A DNA stretch of 40,652 nt from Actinomycetota bacterium (GCA_005885555.1 VAWN01000044.1:4424-45075); one strand, 5' to 3'. Positions 26,798 through 36,600 are shown, counted from the stretch's first letter. The notes: a model not told the origin generated them from the letters alone. Made by a program: numbers and translations.

Positions 26798-27482
26798 CGA
26801 CCAGCTCGTACCGGTACCCGACGCCCCACACGGTGCGGATCCGCCGCGGCTCGGCCGGGTCGTCCTCCACCTTCTCGCGCAGCCGCCGCACGTGCACGGT
26901 TACCGTGGACTGGTCGCCGAATGTCCAGCCCCACACGGCTTCCAGCAGCTCGGCCCGCTTGAACGCCCGGCCGGGGTGGCGCATGAGGAACACCAGCAGG
27001 TCGAACTCCCGTACCGTCAACGCCAGCTCGGCACCGTCCAGCCGGGCGATGCGCCGCGCGACGTCGACCGACAGGCGGCCGTGGGTGAGCGTCTCCGGCG
27101 GCGGCGCCGGCCGGGCCAGCGACCGCCGCAGCACCGACTGCACCCGCAGCACCAGCTCGCGCGGCGAGAACGGCTTCGTGACGTAGTCGTCGGCGCCCAG
27201 CTGCAGTCCCAGTACCCGGTCGGCCTCCTCGCCGAGGGCGGTGAGCATGACGATCGGCACCCCGGCCGGGGTGCTGCGCAGCCGCCGGCACACCTCCAGC
27301 CCGTCGATCCCGGGCAGCATCAGGTCGAGCACCACCAGATCCGGCCGCACCCGCTCGTACGCGGCCAGCGCGTCGCGCCCGTCGCCGGCCAGCGTCACCG
27401 AGTATCCGGCCCGCTCCAGGTACCGGCGCACCACGTCGCTGACCGTCGGGTCGTCATCGACGACGAGAATGGTCTCGGCCAT
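26790..27482 (-). CDS. OmpR/PhoB-family response regulator
   Basis: A 230-residue protein, ATG at 27482, first gene of the two-component operon. The receiver has the acidic cluster DDDP (9-12), D53 in VVLDLMLPGIDG, T81 in LTA and K103 in VTKPF. The winged helix contains LTVREFDLLVFLMRHPGRAF and VTVHVRRLREKVEDDP, ending WGVGYRYELVDD. Partner is the kinase immediately downstream. Targets are not known; the divergent or neighbouring genes give no obvious regulon. Confidence 0.93.
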   Translation of the reverse strand: MAETILVVDDDPTVSDVVRRYLERAGYSVTLAGDGRDALAAYERVRPDLVVLDLMLPGIDGLEVCRRLRSTPAGVPIVMLTALGEEADRVLGLQLGADDYVTKPFSPRELVLRVQSVLRRSLARPAPPPETLTHGRLSVDVARRIARLDGAELALTVREFDLLVFLMRHPGRAFKRAELLEAVWGWTFGDQSTVTVHVRRLREKVEDDPAEPRRIRTVWGVGYRYELVDD

Positions 27483-27542
27483 GGCTTCGAGCCTAGGCGG
27501 GCAACGGCGCGCGGCCGAGGCCGGTGAGCGGACCGTAAGACC

Positions 27543-28859
27543 TCACACCACCTGGCAGGGCATGCCGTTGAGGCGGAACCGGGTCGGCTTCGCCTTGTCG
27601 CCGTGGGTACCCACGAACCCGATCGAGACCGACTTCCCCGCCCCGAGCCCGGCGTTGTAGATGAGGTCGCGCACGGTCACGGTGCGGTCCTTCTGGTCCC
27701 ACTGCCCGGCCCAGCCGAACCGCACCTTCTGCTCGCCGGGCAGGTCGAACACCAGCGTCCAGCCGGAGATGTCCGCGGTACCGGTGTTGCGGATGCTGAG
27801 GTCCACGCCGAACTCCGACGAGAGGTTCGCGCTGAACGTGTAGCTGACCGCGCAGCGCGCGGCCGCGGTGGTCGGCGGTGGTGGCGGCGGACGGGTGGCC
27901 GCTCCGGGGTTCGCCTGCACCGGCGTGTTCGGCCGGCCGCCGGCGAACACCACCCCGGCGAGGAACGTCAGCCCGATCAGCACCAGGCCGGACATCACCC
28001 ACGGCCAGTGCCGCTGCCGGGGCGCTACCCACGCCTGCGGGGGCGCCTCCTGGCGCCGGGTCAGGACCTGGACGGGCGCCGGCCGCGGTACCGGCGCGGA
28101 CGCCGTGACCGGCGCCCGCTCGGCCGCGTCGGCCAGCTCGGCCAGCCGCCGCGCGAGCACCGCGCTGCCCGGCCGCGCGGCCGGGTTGCTGGACAGGCAG
28201 GCCGCGATCAGCGCCGCGCCGTCGCGCGGCACCCCCTGCAGGCCGGGCGGCCGGGGCAGCCGCCCGGTGGCGGCGTGGTAGAGCAAGAGGCCGAGGGCGT
28301 AGACGTCGGTCGCCGCCTGCGCCGGGCCGCCGGCCCGCTGCTCCGGCGCCAGGTAGGAGGGGGTACCCAGGACCGCCCGGTCCCGCTCCCCCACCGCGGC
28401 CGCGATCCCGAAGTCGACGACCTTGACCCCGCCGCCCCGGGACAGCATCACGTTGGCCGGAGTCACGTCCCGGTGCACCAGCCCTTGCGCGTGCGCGGCG
28501 GCCAGCGCCGAGGCGACCTGGGCGGCCACCCGCACGGCGCTGCGCCACGGCAGCGGCCCGGCGCCGATGCGGTGCGCCAGCGACTGCCCGTCGACCAGCT
28601 CCATCACCACATAGGGGGTACCGTCGCCGCGCTCGCCGTAGTCATACACGTTGGTGACGTTCGGGTGGGACAGGCGGGCGGCCGCGCGTGCCTCCCGGCG
28701 CACCCGGCCGCGCAGCTCCGGATCGGCGACCAGCTCGGCCGCCAGAAGCTTCACCGCGACAGGCCGCCCGAGCACCTCGTCGTACCCGCGCCACACCACC
28801 GACATCCCGCCGGCGCCGAGCCGCTCGACGAGCCGGTACCGGCCAGCAACCGTGTCCAC
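27543..28859 (-). CDS. membrane Ser/Thr protein kinase with extracellular CBM2-like domain
   Basis: A 438-residue protein, ATG at 28859. Kinase domain 1-245: glycine loop LGAGGMSVVW, K37 in VAVK, HRDVTPAN (129-136), DFG (149-151), APE (171-173). In the catalytic loop the normal Lys is Thr133. A Pro-rich linker leads to one membrane helix (about 286-307) and a PPPPPP spacer. Residues 336-435 form a carbohydrate-binding module 2-like domain: it starts CAVSYTF, has SIRNTGTADISGWTLVFDL, FGWAGQW, NAGLGAGKSVSIGFVG, and closes with LNGMPC, Cys at both ends as in CBM2. The layout suggests a receptor that binds polysaccharide outside and signals inside. It diverges from a paralogue at 28955. Confidence 0.9.
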   Translation of the reverse strand: MDTVAGRYRLVERLGAGGMSVVWRGYDEVLGRPVAVKLLAAELVADPELRGRVRREARAAARLSHPNVTNVYDYGERGDGTPYVVMELVDGQSLAHRIGAGPLPWRSAVRVAAQVASALAAAHAQGLVHRDVTPANVMLSRGGGVKVVDFGIAAAVGERDRAVLGTPSYLAPEQRAGGPAQAATDVYALGLLLYHAATGRLPRPPGLQGVPRDGAALIAACLSSNPAARPGSAVLARRLAELADAAERAPVTASAPVPRPAPVQVLTRRQEAPPQAWVAPRQRHWPWVMSGLVLIGLTFLAGVVFAGGRPNTPVQANPGAATRPPPPPPTTAAARCAVSYTFSANLSSEFGVDLSIRNTGTADISGWTLVFDLPGEQKVRFGWAGQWDQKDRTVTVRDLIYNAGLGAGKSVSIGFVGTHGDKAKPTRFRLNGMPCQVV

Positions 28860-28954
28860 AACGTCATCAGTGTGCCCTATCCGGACAACGGTTCGGTCTC
28901 AGCTACGCCGGAACGTCAGGTGTAAAGCGCCGAAGCGCCGGGCACTGGCAAAAC
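28860..28954. promoter_or_regulatory. divergent promoter region between the paralogous kinases
   Basis: This 95-base gap must contain promoters for both kinase genes. TATCCG around 28879 and the AGCGCCGAAGCGCC near 28926-28940 stand out, but I cannot assign firm -10/-35 elements or an operator. The plus-strand kinase has no good Shine-Dalgarno ahead of its GTG. Confidence 0.3.
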
Positions 28955-30343
28955 GTGAACAACTTGGGGGGCCGGTACCGGCTGAGCGAGCGGATCGCCT
29001 CCGGCGGCATGTCCGTCGTGTGGCGCGGGCACGACGAGGTGCTGGGCCGGCCGGTCGCCGTCAAGGTGCTCGCCGAAGGGTACGCGAGCGACGAGGCGTT
29101 CCGCGAGCGCATGCGCCGCGAGGCCCGTGCCGCCGCCCGGCTGGGCCACCCGCACGTGGACACCGTCTACGACTTCGGCGAACAGGACGACGTGCCCTAC
29201 ATGGTGATGGAGCTCATCGACGGTCCGAGCCTGTCCGACCTGCTGTACGACGACGGTCCGCTGCCGTGGCGCCGGGCACTCGGGTACTGCGCCGAGGTGG
29301 CCGCCGCGCTCGCCGCCGTCCACGACGCCGGCCTGGTACACCGTGACGTCAAGCCGGGCAACGTGATGATCGGGCCGGCCGGGGCGAAACTGGTCGACTT
29401 CGGGATCTCCGCCGAGATCGGCGAGTCCTCCGATCCGGCACCGGACGGCTGCGTTCTGGGTACCCCCGGTTATGTGGCCCCGGAGCGGCTGACCGGCGGC
29501 CCGGCGTTGGCCGCGTCCGACGTCTACGCCCTCGGCATGGTGCTGTACCGGGCGCTCACCGGGCAGCTGCCCTGGGACATCGACAGCCGTGCCGAGCTGT
29601 TGCGCGCCCACCTGGCGCGCAAGCCGGCCCCGCTGCCCCGGCTGGCCGGAATGCCGGACGAGGTCGGCCGGCTGGTGCGCCGGTGCCTGGCCAAGGAACC
29701 AGAAGCCCGGCCGTCCGCGCGCGAGCTGGCCCGCGCCTGGCGGCGGGTCGCCGAGAACACCAGCCGCCTGCGGGTGGTCCTGCCCGCGCTGCCGGCCTCC
29801 GCGCGCCGCTCCCGCCGGTCGGGCCTGGCCACCGCGGGTGCGCTGGCCGTGGCCGGCGCGGCCACCGTGGCCCTGCTGTCCGGCGGCGCCGACAACAGTC
29901 CAGTGGCCAACTTCCGCCAGCCGGCCCGCGCCGCCCTGCAGACGGTACCGTCCTGCCAGGTCACCTATCAGCTGCACACCGACAACGGCCGGGCGTTCGC
30001 CGGTGAGCTGATCCTGCGCAACACCGGTACCGAGCCGCTGCCCGACACGACGCTGATCTTCGCCGTCCACGGCGACCAGCGGATGAGCGGTACCGGCTCG
30101 CAGTGGAGCCAGGACGGCACGGCGGTCCGGGTCGCCACCCCGTCGCTGGCGCCCGGGGCGCAGCAGGTCCTCCCGTTCCGGGGCACGTACCACGGCAGCA
30201 ACCCGCTGCCGGCGCAGTTCTCCCTCGGCGACACGCAGTGCGAGCCGATCGTGGTCGGCGTGGCCGCGCAGCCGGCACCCGCGGCGCCCGTACCCCGGCC
30301 CGACTCCGGCACGGGCAAGAAGAAAAAGAAGCCGAAGGACTGA
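28955..30343 (+). CDS. membrane Ser/Thr protein kinase, paralogue with degenerate CBM2-like domain
   Basis: A 462-residue protein from the GTG at 28955. The kinase domain is closely related to its neighbour (RYRLSERIASGGMSVVWRG versus RYRLVERLGAGGMSVVWRG) with K37, HRDVKPGN (129-136, catalytic Lys present), DFG (148-150) and APE. A membrane helix lies near 288-310. Residues 334-429 match the neighbour's CBM2-like domain (CQVTYQL, LRNTGTEPLPDTTLIFAV, SLAPGAQQVLPFRG, SLGDTQC) but the SGW tryptophan is lost, leaving W384 as the only one. The C terminus ends in a KKKKK tail. It is probably the product of an inverted gene duplication, with a diverged sensor. Confidence 0.9.
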   Translation: MNNLGGRYRLSERIASGGMSVVWRGHDEVLGRPVAVKVLAEGYASDEAFRERMRREARAAARLGHPHVDTVYDFGEQDDVPYMVMELIDGPSLSDLLYDDGPLPWRRALGYCAEVAAALAAVHDAGLVHRDVKPGNVMIGPAGAKLVDFGISAEIGESSDPAPDGCVLGTPGYVAPERLTGGPALAASDVYALGMVLYRALTGQLPWDIDSRAELLRAHLARKPAPLPRLAGMPDEVGRLVRRCLAKEPEARPSARELARAWRRVAENTSRLRVVLPALPASARRSRRSGLATAGALAVAGAATVALLSGGADNSPVANFRQPARAALQTVPSCQVTYQLHTDNGRAFAGELILRNTGTEPLPDTTLIFAVHGDQRMSGTGSQWSQDGTAVRVATPSLAPGAQQVLPFRGTYHGSNPLPAQFSLGDTQCEPIVVGVAAQPAPAAPVPRPDSGTGKKKKKPKD

Positions 30344-30535
30344 CCCGCATCACCGGCCGATGAACCCGGGCACGGGGATAGTTCAGGTCAACCCCCGAGC
30401 CGACCGATGGTAAGGCTGTCGGGTGGCCCGATCCGCCGCACCGGTATGGGCCGCTGAACGGAGGTGGGTGATGGGCGCGTCTGCTCGCATGACGGCCGCC
30501 GCTCGTCGCCGTGTTCCCGCCCCGGGGTGGTACCC

Positions 30536-31234
30536 GTGTCCTGGCTGAAGAAGGTGCTGGCGAGCGACGAGCAGGCGCCGGAGGAGGTACCGGCAGCCGC
30601 GCGCGAGATCCCGCTGTGCGGCATCGGCAGCAGCGTCACCGTCCTGCTCGACACGGCTGCGGAGGAGCCCCCGGCGGAGTTCAACGCCCAGGTCGGTGTA
30701 CTCGACGGGGACACCATCATCCTGATCAACACCAACGGCGCGGCGACCGGCGACGGCGACCAGGTGACGCTGCGCTGGGGTATCGAATCCGGCGAACGGT
30801 GGGTGCGCGCGACGGTCGAATCCTCCAACGAGTCGACCTGGACGGTCCGCGCCACCGGGGAGGTCATCCACCGGCAGCGGCGCGGCTGGGTACGGGTCGA
30901 CACGGGGTTGTCGGTCCGGGTCCGTGGCGACCGGTCGGCACGCTGGCACAGCGGCCGGACGGTCAACCTGTCCTGCGGCGGGATGGCCGCCGTCGTCAAC
31001 GTACCGGCCGAGGACGTGCCGGACGCGGGCGACAATATCGAGGTCGAGGTCGACCTGCCGACGGCAACGGTGGCCGCCACCGGCGCGGTACTCCAGACCT
31101 GGCCGGCCCGGGAGGGTCACACGGTGCGGGTCGAGTTCGCCGAGTTGCCCGACGCGTCCCGCGAGAAGGTCGCGCGGTACGTCTTCCAGGTACAGCGGGA
31201 GGAACTGGCCCGCCGCCGCGAGGCCGGGCACTGA
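30536..31234 (+). CDS. PilZ-domain protein, probable c-di-GMP effector
   Basis: A 232-residue protein from the GTG at 30536 (GGGGTGG five bases upstream); a GTG at 30464 in frame would add 24 poorly conserved residues. The N-terminal half (30-105) resembles a YcgR-like flagellar-brake-type domain (SSVTVLLDTA, VTLRWGIESGERW). The PilZ half has R116-x3-R120 in RRGWVRVDTGLSVRV and N144-L-S146-C-G148-G, the two c-di-GMP contact motifs. It would transmit second-messenger levels to surface or developmental functions. It stands alone before the tmRNA terminator. Confidence 0.85.
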   Translation: MSWLKKVLASDEQAPEEVPAAAREIPLCGIGSSVTVLLDTAAEEPPAEFNAQVGVLDGDTIILINTNGAATGDGDQVTLRWGIESGERWVRATVESSNESTWTVRATGEVIHRQRRGWVRVDTGLSVRVRGDRSARWHSGRTVNLSCGGMAAVVNVPAEDVPDAGDNIEVEVDLPTATVAATGAVLQTWPAREGHTVRVEFAELPDASREKVARYVFQVQREELARRREAGH

Positions 31235-31286
31235 CCGACATCCAGAAGTACGACATCGAAGTACTGGCGCTCTGACGGCTACACCG

Positions 31287-31322
31287 CGCCGGCGGCACCC
31301 CCTTGAGGAGGTACCGCCGGCG
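31287..31322. terminator. hairpin terminator shared by the PilZ gene and ssrA
   Basis: CGCCGGCGG (31287-31295) and CCGCCGGCG (31314-31322) make a 9-bp perfect stem. It begins 12 bases after the mature 3' end of tmRNA on the minus strand and follows the PilZ gene on the plus strand. Confidence 0.65.
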
Positions 31323-31334
31323 ATAATCTTGCTG

Positions 31335-31709
31335 TGGAGGTGCCGGGAATCGAACCCGGGTCCTCCGTCGCCTTGCCAGGGCTTCTCCGAGCGCAGCTCA
31401 CTTCGCCTCTACTCGGCCCCTCCGATCACGTGAGCGAGTCGGCGTGACGGGCCCAGTCGGGTTTGATCTCGCCGCACGGACCCCCCGACGGGATCCGTTT
31501 GGCCAGCCTTCTAGCTGACGCCGGTGAACTGGACCGAAGGCGAATCCAGACCGACGGCTACGCTATCCCGCCTTAGCTGGCGAGGGCGTAACGCGCTTGA
31601 CTATTAGTCTTGGCGCTTATTGGTTTCCGACGACGATTACCGAGACGACGTCGGCTTCCTCGGCTCGCTTCCCCTGCCTCAACGTACGGAGTCGAAACCT
31701 GTCACCCCC
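31335..31709 (-). ncRNA. ssrA: transfer-messenger RNA (tmRNA)
   Basis: A 375-base RNA. The 5' end GGGGGTGACAGGTTTCGACT and the 3' end ...GGGTTCGATTCCCGGCACCTCCA form the tRNA-like half, with a 7-bp acceptor that includes the alanine-type G-U wobble. The resume frame (31614 down to 31573) reads AKTNSQARYALAS then TAA. tmRNA rescues stalled ribosomes and adds this tag for proteolysis. smpB, its protein partner, lies immediately upstream on the same strand. The tag ends in ALAS instead of the usual ALAA. Confidence 0.95.
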
Positions 31710-31751
31710 AAGGTTGTGGACAACCAAGCTTAACGCACCGGCGCTCAAGAT

Positions 31752-32228
31752 TCATTCCATGCCCTTGGCCCGCCGGCCGACGGCCCGGCTGATCTCCCGG
31801 TTCGCATCGCGCTGGGCCAGGTCCTGCCGCTTGTCGTAGGAACGCTTGCCGCGGGCCAGCGCCAGCTCGACCTTGGCCCAGCCGTCGGAGAAGTACAGCG
31901 ACAGGGGTACCAGGGTCAGGCCGCTCTCCCGCAGCTTCCCGATCAGGCGGCTGATCTCCAGCTTGGTGAGCAGCAGCTTGCGGGTGCGCCGCGGCTCGTG
32001 GTTGGTCCAGGTGCCCTGGGCGTACTCCGGGATGTGCATCCCGTACAGGTAGATCTCGCCGTCCTTCTCCTGGGCGAACGCGTCGACCAGCGAGGCACGC
32101 CCGGCCCGGAGCGACTTCACCTCGGTACCGGTCAGCGCGATGCCGGCCTCGTAGACGTCGAGGATCGAGTAGTCGTGGCGCGCCTTGCGGTTGGACGCGA
32201 TGACCTTGCGGCCCTTCTCCCGCGGCAC
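31752..32228 (-). CDS. smpB: SsrA-binding protein SmpB
   Basis: A 158-residue protein, GTG at 32228. It shows the full family pattern: [41 protein letters not shown] (in parts), [64 protein letters not shown] (in parts) and the basic C-terminal tail that enters the mRNA channel. SmpB carries tmRNA to stalled ribosomes. Position beside ssrA and downstream of an M23 peptidase gene is the usual actinobacterial arrangement. Confidence 0.97.
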   Translation of the reverse strand: MPREKGRKVIASNRKARHDYSILDVYEAGIALTGTEVKSLRAGRASLVDAFAQEKDGEIYLYGMHIPEYAQGTWTNHEPRRTRKLLLTKLEISRLIGKLRESGLTLVPLSLYFSDGWAKVELALARGKRSYDKRQDLAQRDANREISRAVGRRAKGME

Positions 32229-32273
32229 CTCTACCCACTCCCTCGAACTCAGCGAGGGCCAATGGTATCCGAA

Positions 32274-33506
32274 TCAGCACAGGCAGGGATTGAGCCAGTC
32301 CAGCGGCTGCACCGGCGTGCCGTTGACCCGTACCTCGAAGTGCAGGTGGTCGCCGGTGGCCGCACCGGTGGCACCGACCCGCCCGATCACGTCGCCCTCG
32401 TGCACCTGCTGCCCCACGTACACCAGGATCACCGACTGGTGCCCGTAGCAGGTGGACAGCCCCTTGCCCTGGTACATGCCGTGGTAGATGCAGGTGTAGT
32501 TGCCGTACCCGCCGCTCCAGCCGGCCTGGACAACTTTCCCGTCCCCGGCGGCGTAGATCGGGGTACCGCCCGCTGCGGCCAGGTCGACCCCGGCGTGCAG
32601 CTGCCAGACCTTGTAGTAGGGGTCGAACCGCCAGCCGAAGTCGCTGGACTTCCAGCCGTGCACGGGGGTGAGGAAGTGGCCGCTGTGCAGGTTGGCCACG
32701 CCGCCGGACTGCCCGCGCAACTGCGCGGCGATCCGGTCGCTTTCCCGCTGCAGCGCCGCGTACTGGGCCAGGACGGCGTCACGTTGGGCGTTGGCCGCGA
32801 CCATCGCCTGCTGCTGCTGGGCGATCAGGTTGGTGAGGTCGGTGGCGTCCTGCTCGGCCGCCGACTGCGCGGCCAGGGCCGCATCCAATGCGGTACCGGC
32901 CTGGCGCGCGGCGGCATCGGCGGACTGCTGGGCCAGCGCCGCCTGGTTCTCCGCCTCCTGGGCGACGGCCTGCGCGACGCGGAAGGCGTCGAGCGCCCGC
33001 TGCTGCTGCTGCGCCGACATGTCGAGGTAGTTCAGCCGGTCCACCAGGTCGCTCGGGCTCCCGGCCTCCAGCAGGGAGTCGAAGGTGAGCAGCCCGCTGC
33101 CCTTGTACGACGCGGCGACGAAGTCACCGACCTCGGTGCGGGCAGTGTCGACCTTGGCCGCGGCGTCGAGGTACCGCTGATGTGCCGTGTCGAGCTTGTC
33201 CTGCGCGGCCTGGGCGTCCCGGCGGGCCTGGTTGGCCTCGGCCTGGCGGGCGGCGACCACGCCCCGCGCGACGGCGAGACGGTCCTGTACCACGGGAAGC
33301 TGCGCGGCCGCCGCGTTGTACGCCGCCAGAGCCGCCTGGGCCTGTGCGGAGGCCGCCTCGTAAAGGCTGTGTACCTTGGCCAGTTGCCGGTCGACCTTCG
33401 CCTTGTCGTCGTGCGGATCGGCGCCGGCCGGCGCGGCGATGACCAGCCCGACGGCGCTCAGCACGAGGGCGGCGAGCAGCGCGCGGAGTGGATGCCTGCG
33501 GTTCAC
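32274..33506 (-). CDS. secreted coiled-coil M23 (LytM-type) metallopeptidase
   Basis: A 410-residue protein, ATG at 33506, with a signal peptide (1-29, cleavage near AGADP). Residues 32-260 are a long Ala/Gln-rich coiled coil (LAKVHSLYEAASAQAQAALA onward), as in division-associated, FtsEX-controlled hydrolases. The C-terminal LytM domain has all zinc and catalytic residues: H304 and D308 in HAGVD, H356 in CYGHQ, H387 and H389 in HLH. It should cleave peptidoglycan cross-bridges or regulate another hydrolase. ftsE and ftsX, normally just upstream, are replaced here by a divergent BTAD regulator. Confidence 0.92.
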   Translation of the reverse strand: MNRRHPLRALLAALVLSAVGLVIAAPAGADPHDDKAKVDRQLAKVHSLYEAASAQAQAALAAYNAAAAQLPVVQDRLAVARGVVAARQAEANQARRDAQAAQDKLDTAHQRYLDAAAKVDTARTEVGDFVAASYKGSGLLTFDSLLEAGSPSDLVDRLNYLDMSAQQQQRALDAFRVAQAVAQEAENQAALAQQSADAAARQAGTALDAALAAQSAAEQDATDLTNLIAQQQQAMVAANAQRDAVLAQYAALQRESDRIAAQLRGQSGGVANLHSGHFLTPVHGWKSSDFGWRFDPYYKVWQLHAGVDLAAAGGTPIYAAGDGKVVQAGWSGGYGNYTCIYHGMYQGKGLSTCYGHQSVILVYVGQQVHEGDVIGRVGATGAATGDHLHFEVRVNGTPVQPLDWLNPCLC

Positions 33507-33519
33507 CGTGCTTACGGTA

Positions 33520-33543
33520 CCTGAATAAAGCGGCTATATCAGG
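33520..33543. promoter_or_regulatory. inverted repeat just upstream of the M23 gene
   Basis: CCTGA (33520-33524) and TCAGG (33539-33543) are opposed around an A/T-rich core (ATAAAGCGGCTATA), in the position where the -10 of the M23 promoter is expected on the minus strand. It could be an operator or simply the promoter. Confidence 0.35.
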
Positions 33544-33621
33544 CAAATCGCCACGGCTATGCGACCAGGTCCTTGGCATGAAATTCGTCCGACAGCTACA
33601 TGATGGACATTGACAAGACCG

Positions 33622-33657
33622 TTACCAAAATCAACCCGTCTGGCTACAGTGCCCTTC
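33622..33657 (+). promoter_or_regulatory. promoter of the AfsR-like gene, leaderless
   Basis: TTACCA (33622-33627) and TACAGT (33645-33650) are separated by exactly 17 bases. Transcription would begin about seven bases after the -10, that is at the GTG at 33658. This decides the start: the frame is open 16 codons further upstream but those would lie within the promoter. Confidence 0.6.
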
Positions 33658-36600
33658 GTGCAGTTCCGCGTGCTCGGACCGGTCGAGATAGCGACCGATG
33701 ACGGCCGGACGTTGACCCCGTCCCGCCGGCACGAACGCGCCCTGCTCGCAATCCTGCTGCTCGAAACCGGCCGTACCGTCGCCACCAGCCGACTCGCTCA
33801 ACTCCTCTGGGACGACGACCCGCCCGACCGCGCCCCGCAGGCGATCCGTACCTATGTCGCCCGCCTGCGGGGACTGCTCGCCGAGGCGGGCGCGGGTACC
33901 GACGGCGTGGTCCTGGTGGCCGACCGGGGCGGCTACACCCTCAAGGCGCCACCCGGCACGGTTGACGCGCACCGCTTCCGTACCCTGCTCGACCAGGCGG
34001 CGCAGACCACCGACCCGACGGCGCGCGACCAGTTGCTGCGCGCGGCTCTCGACCTGTGGCGCGGCCCGGTGCTGCACAACGCCGCCAGCGAGCGGCTGCG
34101 CGAACAGCTCTGCGTAGGGCTTGAGGAACTGCGCGCCGCCGCGACCGAAGAGTTGATGGCCACCGGACTGGCCCTCGGCCGGCACCGTGAACTGATCGCC
34201 GAGCTCGCGACTCTGGCGGCTGCGCACCCGACCCGGGAACGCCTCCACGAGCTGCACATGATCGCCCTGCACCGGGCCGGCCGTACCGCCGACGCCCTCG
34301 CGGTGTACAGCCGCGCCCGGGCATACCTGGACGACGAGCTGGGTCTGCAGCCCGGTCCACGGCTGCGCGAGTTGCACCAGGCGATCCTGCGCGAGGAGCC
34401 GACGCTCGATCCTGCGGGAACGGCCGGCCGGGAAGCGGTACCGGAGATCGGGACCGAGGCGATCCTGCCGTCCGCGACTCCGGCGCAGCTGCCGCCGGTA
34501 CCGTCGGATTTCACCGGTCGGGTCGAGCAGATCGGTGATCTGGTGGCGCGCCTGTCCCCGGACCCGTCGGCGACCGGCGTACCCATGTGCCTGATCACCG
34601 GTCAGGGCGGGGTGGGCAAGTCGACGCTCGCCGTACGGGTGGCGCATGAGCTGGCCGCCGAATACCCGGACGGGCAACTGTTCGCGCAGCTGTACGGCAT
34701 GACCGAGACACCGGTCGCGGCCGAGACGGTGCTCGCCCGGTTCCTCACCGCGCTCGGCGTGCCGCCGGACAACCTGCCGCACGGCCTTGAGGAGCGGGCC
34801 GAGCGGTACCGCTCGATGGTGGCCGGCCGGCGCATCCTTGTCGTGCTTGACGACGCGCACGCCGAGCGGCAGGTACGCCCGTTGCTGCCGGGCAGCCCGA
34901 GCTGCGCCGTGTTGATCACCTCGCGGGCCCGGCTGGCCGGGTTGGCCGGCGCCCAGCCCATCGAGTTGCCGGTGCTCGACGAGACGGAGGCCACCGACCT
35001 GCTGGCCCGGATCACCGGCCCGGAGCGGATCGCCGCCGAGCCCGAGGCCACCCGGCGCCTGCTCCACCAGGCCGCCCGGCTACCACTGGCCGTACGGATC
35101 GTCGGTGTCCGGCTGGCCACCCGCCGGCACTGGACCCTGGAGCAGCTGTCCGCCCGGCTCAGCGACGAGGCCCGGCGCCTCGACGAGCTGGTCGTCGGTG
35201 ACCAGCAGATCCGCGCCACCGTCGCGGTCAGCTACCACGCCCTCGACGAGACACCGCGTACCGCGCTGCGCCGGCTCGGATTTCTCGGCCTGCCCGACTT
35301 CCCCGCCTGGGTGGTCAGCGCGCTCCTCGACGCTGCCGACCTCGTCGCCGACGATGCCGTCGAGCAACTCGTCGACGCGCAACTGCTCACCTTCGCCCGC
35401 ACCGACGCAGCCGGCCAGGTCCGGTACCAGCTGCACGACCTGCTGCGCATCTACGCCAGCGAACGGGCGCAGGAAGAGGAGGACGCGGCGGCACGCAATG
35501 CCGCCGTGCGGCGGGTGATGTCCGGCTGGCTGGAACGGGTCAACGCGGTCCGGGCCGGCAACCCCACGGGCGGTCTGCTGCTGCAACAGCCGCCCGCCGA
35601 CGCAGCCGCCCGGCACCCGCGCCTGGTGTCCGAGCCGCGCGCCTGGCTCGACGCCGAGCAGCACGCGTTGGTGGCCAGCGTCGAACGGGCCGCCGCGCTC
35701 GACCTCGACGACCTCGCCGCCGACCTGGCCTCGGCGTTGTGTGGATCACTGTTCGCGGTGGCGAACCTGTTCGACGCCTGGGCCCGTACCCACGACGCCG
35801 CACTGGCCGCGGCGCGCCGCGCGGGAAACCGCGCCGCCGAGGCCACCCTGTTGGCCGAGTTCGGCCAGCTGCGGTACAAGCAGGACCGGTACGTCGAGGC
35901 GCGCACCTACTTCATGCAGGCGCTGGATGCCTTCCGGGAGAACGGCGACGTCCGTGGCGAAGCGGTGACGCTGGCCGCGCTCGCCACCGCCAACCACGAG
36001 CAGGGCCACTTCGCCGAGGCACTGCACTTCTTCGGGCAGGCGCACACCGTCTTCCGGGAGATGGGCGACGAGGTCACCGCGGCCTACACCAACCGCCTTG
36101 TCGGGCTGATCCATATGGAGCGCGGCGACCTCGCCGATGCCGCCGAAGCGCTGCAGGCGGCGCTGGCGACGTTCCGCCGCAACGGTAGCCGGCGCGGCGA
36201 GGCGATGACCCTGCGTACCACCAGCCTGCTGCACCGGGCGAGCGGCGACTACCAGCAGGCGTACGAGGTGGCCGAACAGGCACGCTCGATCTTTCACGAG
36301 CTACGCGACGAACTGCTGGAGGCATACAGCATGCGGTCGGCCGGTAAGGCGCTGGTCCGGTTGAACCGCAGCCGCGAGGCGATGGAACCGCTGCAGCGGG
36401 CACTGCACACCTCACGCGCGTTGCACGACCGGTGGGGCGAGGCGATGACCCTGCGCAGCATCGGTGAGCTGTACCTCTCGCGCGCACAGTGGGCGGACGC
36501 CGAAACGCACCTGCGCTCGGCGATACAGCTGTGGCAGGCCATGCACCTTCCGCTCAACCTCGCCCGGACCCTGCGCGACCTCGCCACCGCGGTAGAAGGC

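Noticed and set aside
33507-33657. ydaO-type c-di-AMP riboswitch ahead of the M23 peptidase
   Set aside because: The region is too short and lacks the conserved motifs; only a small inverted repeat is seen.
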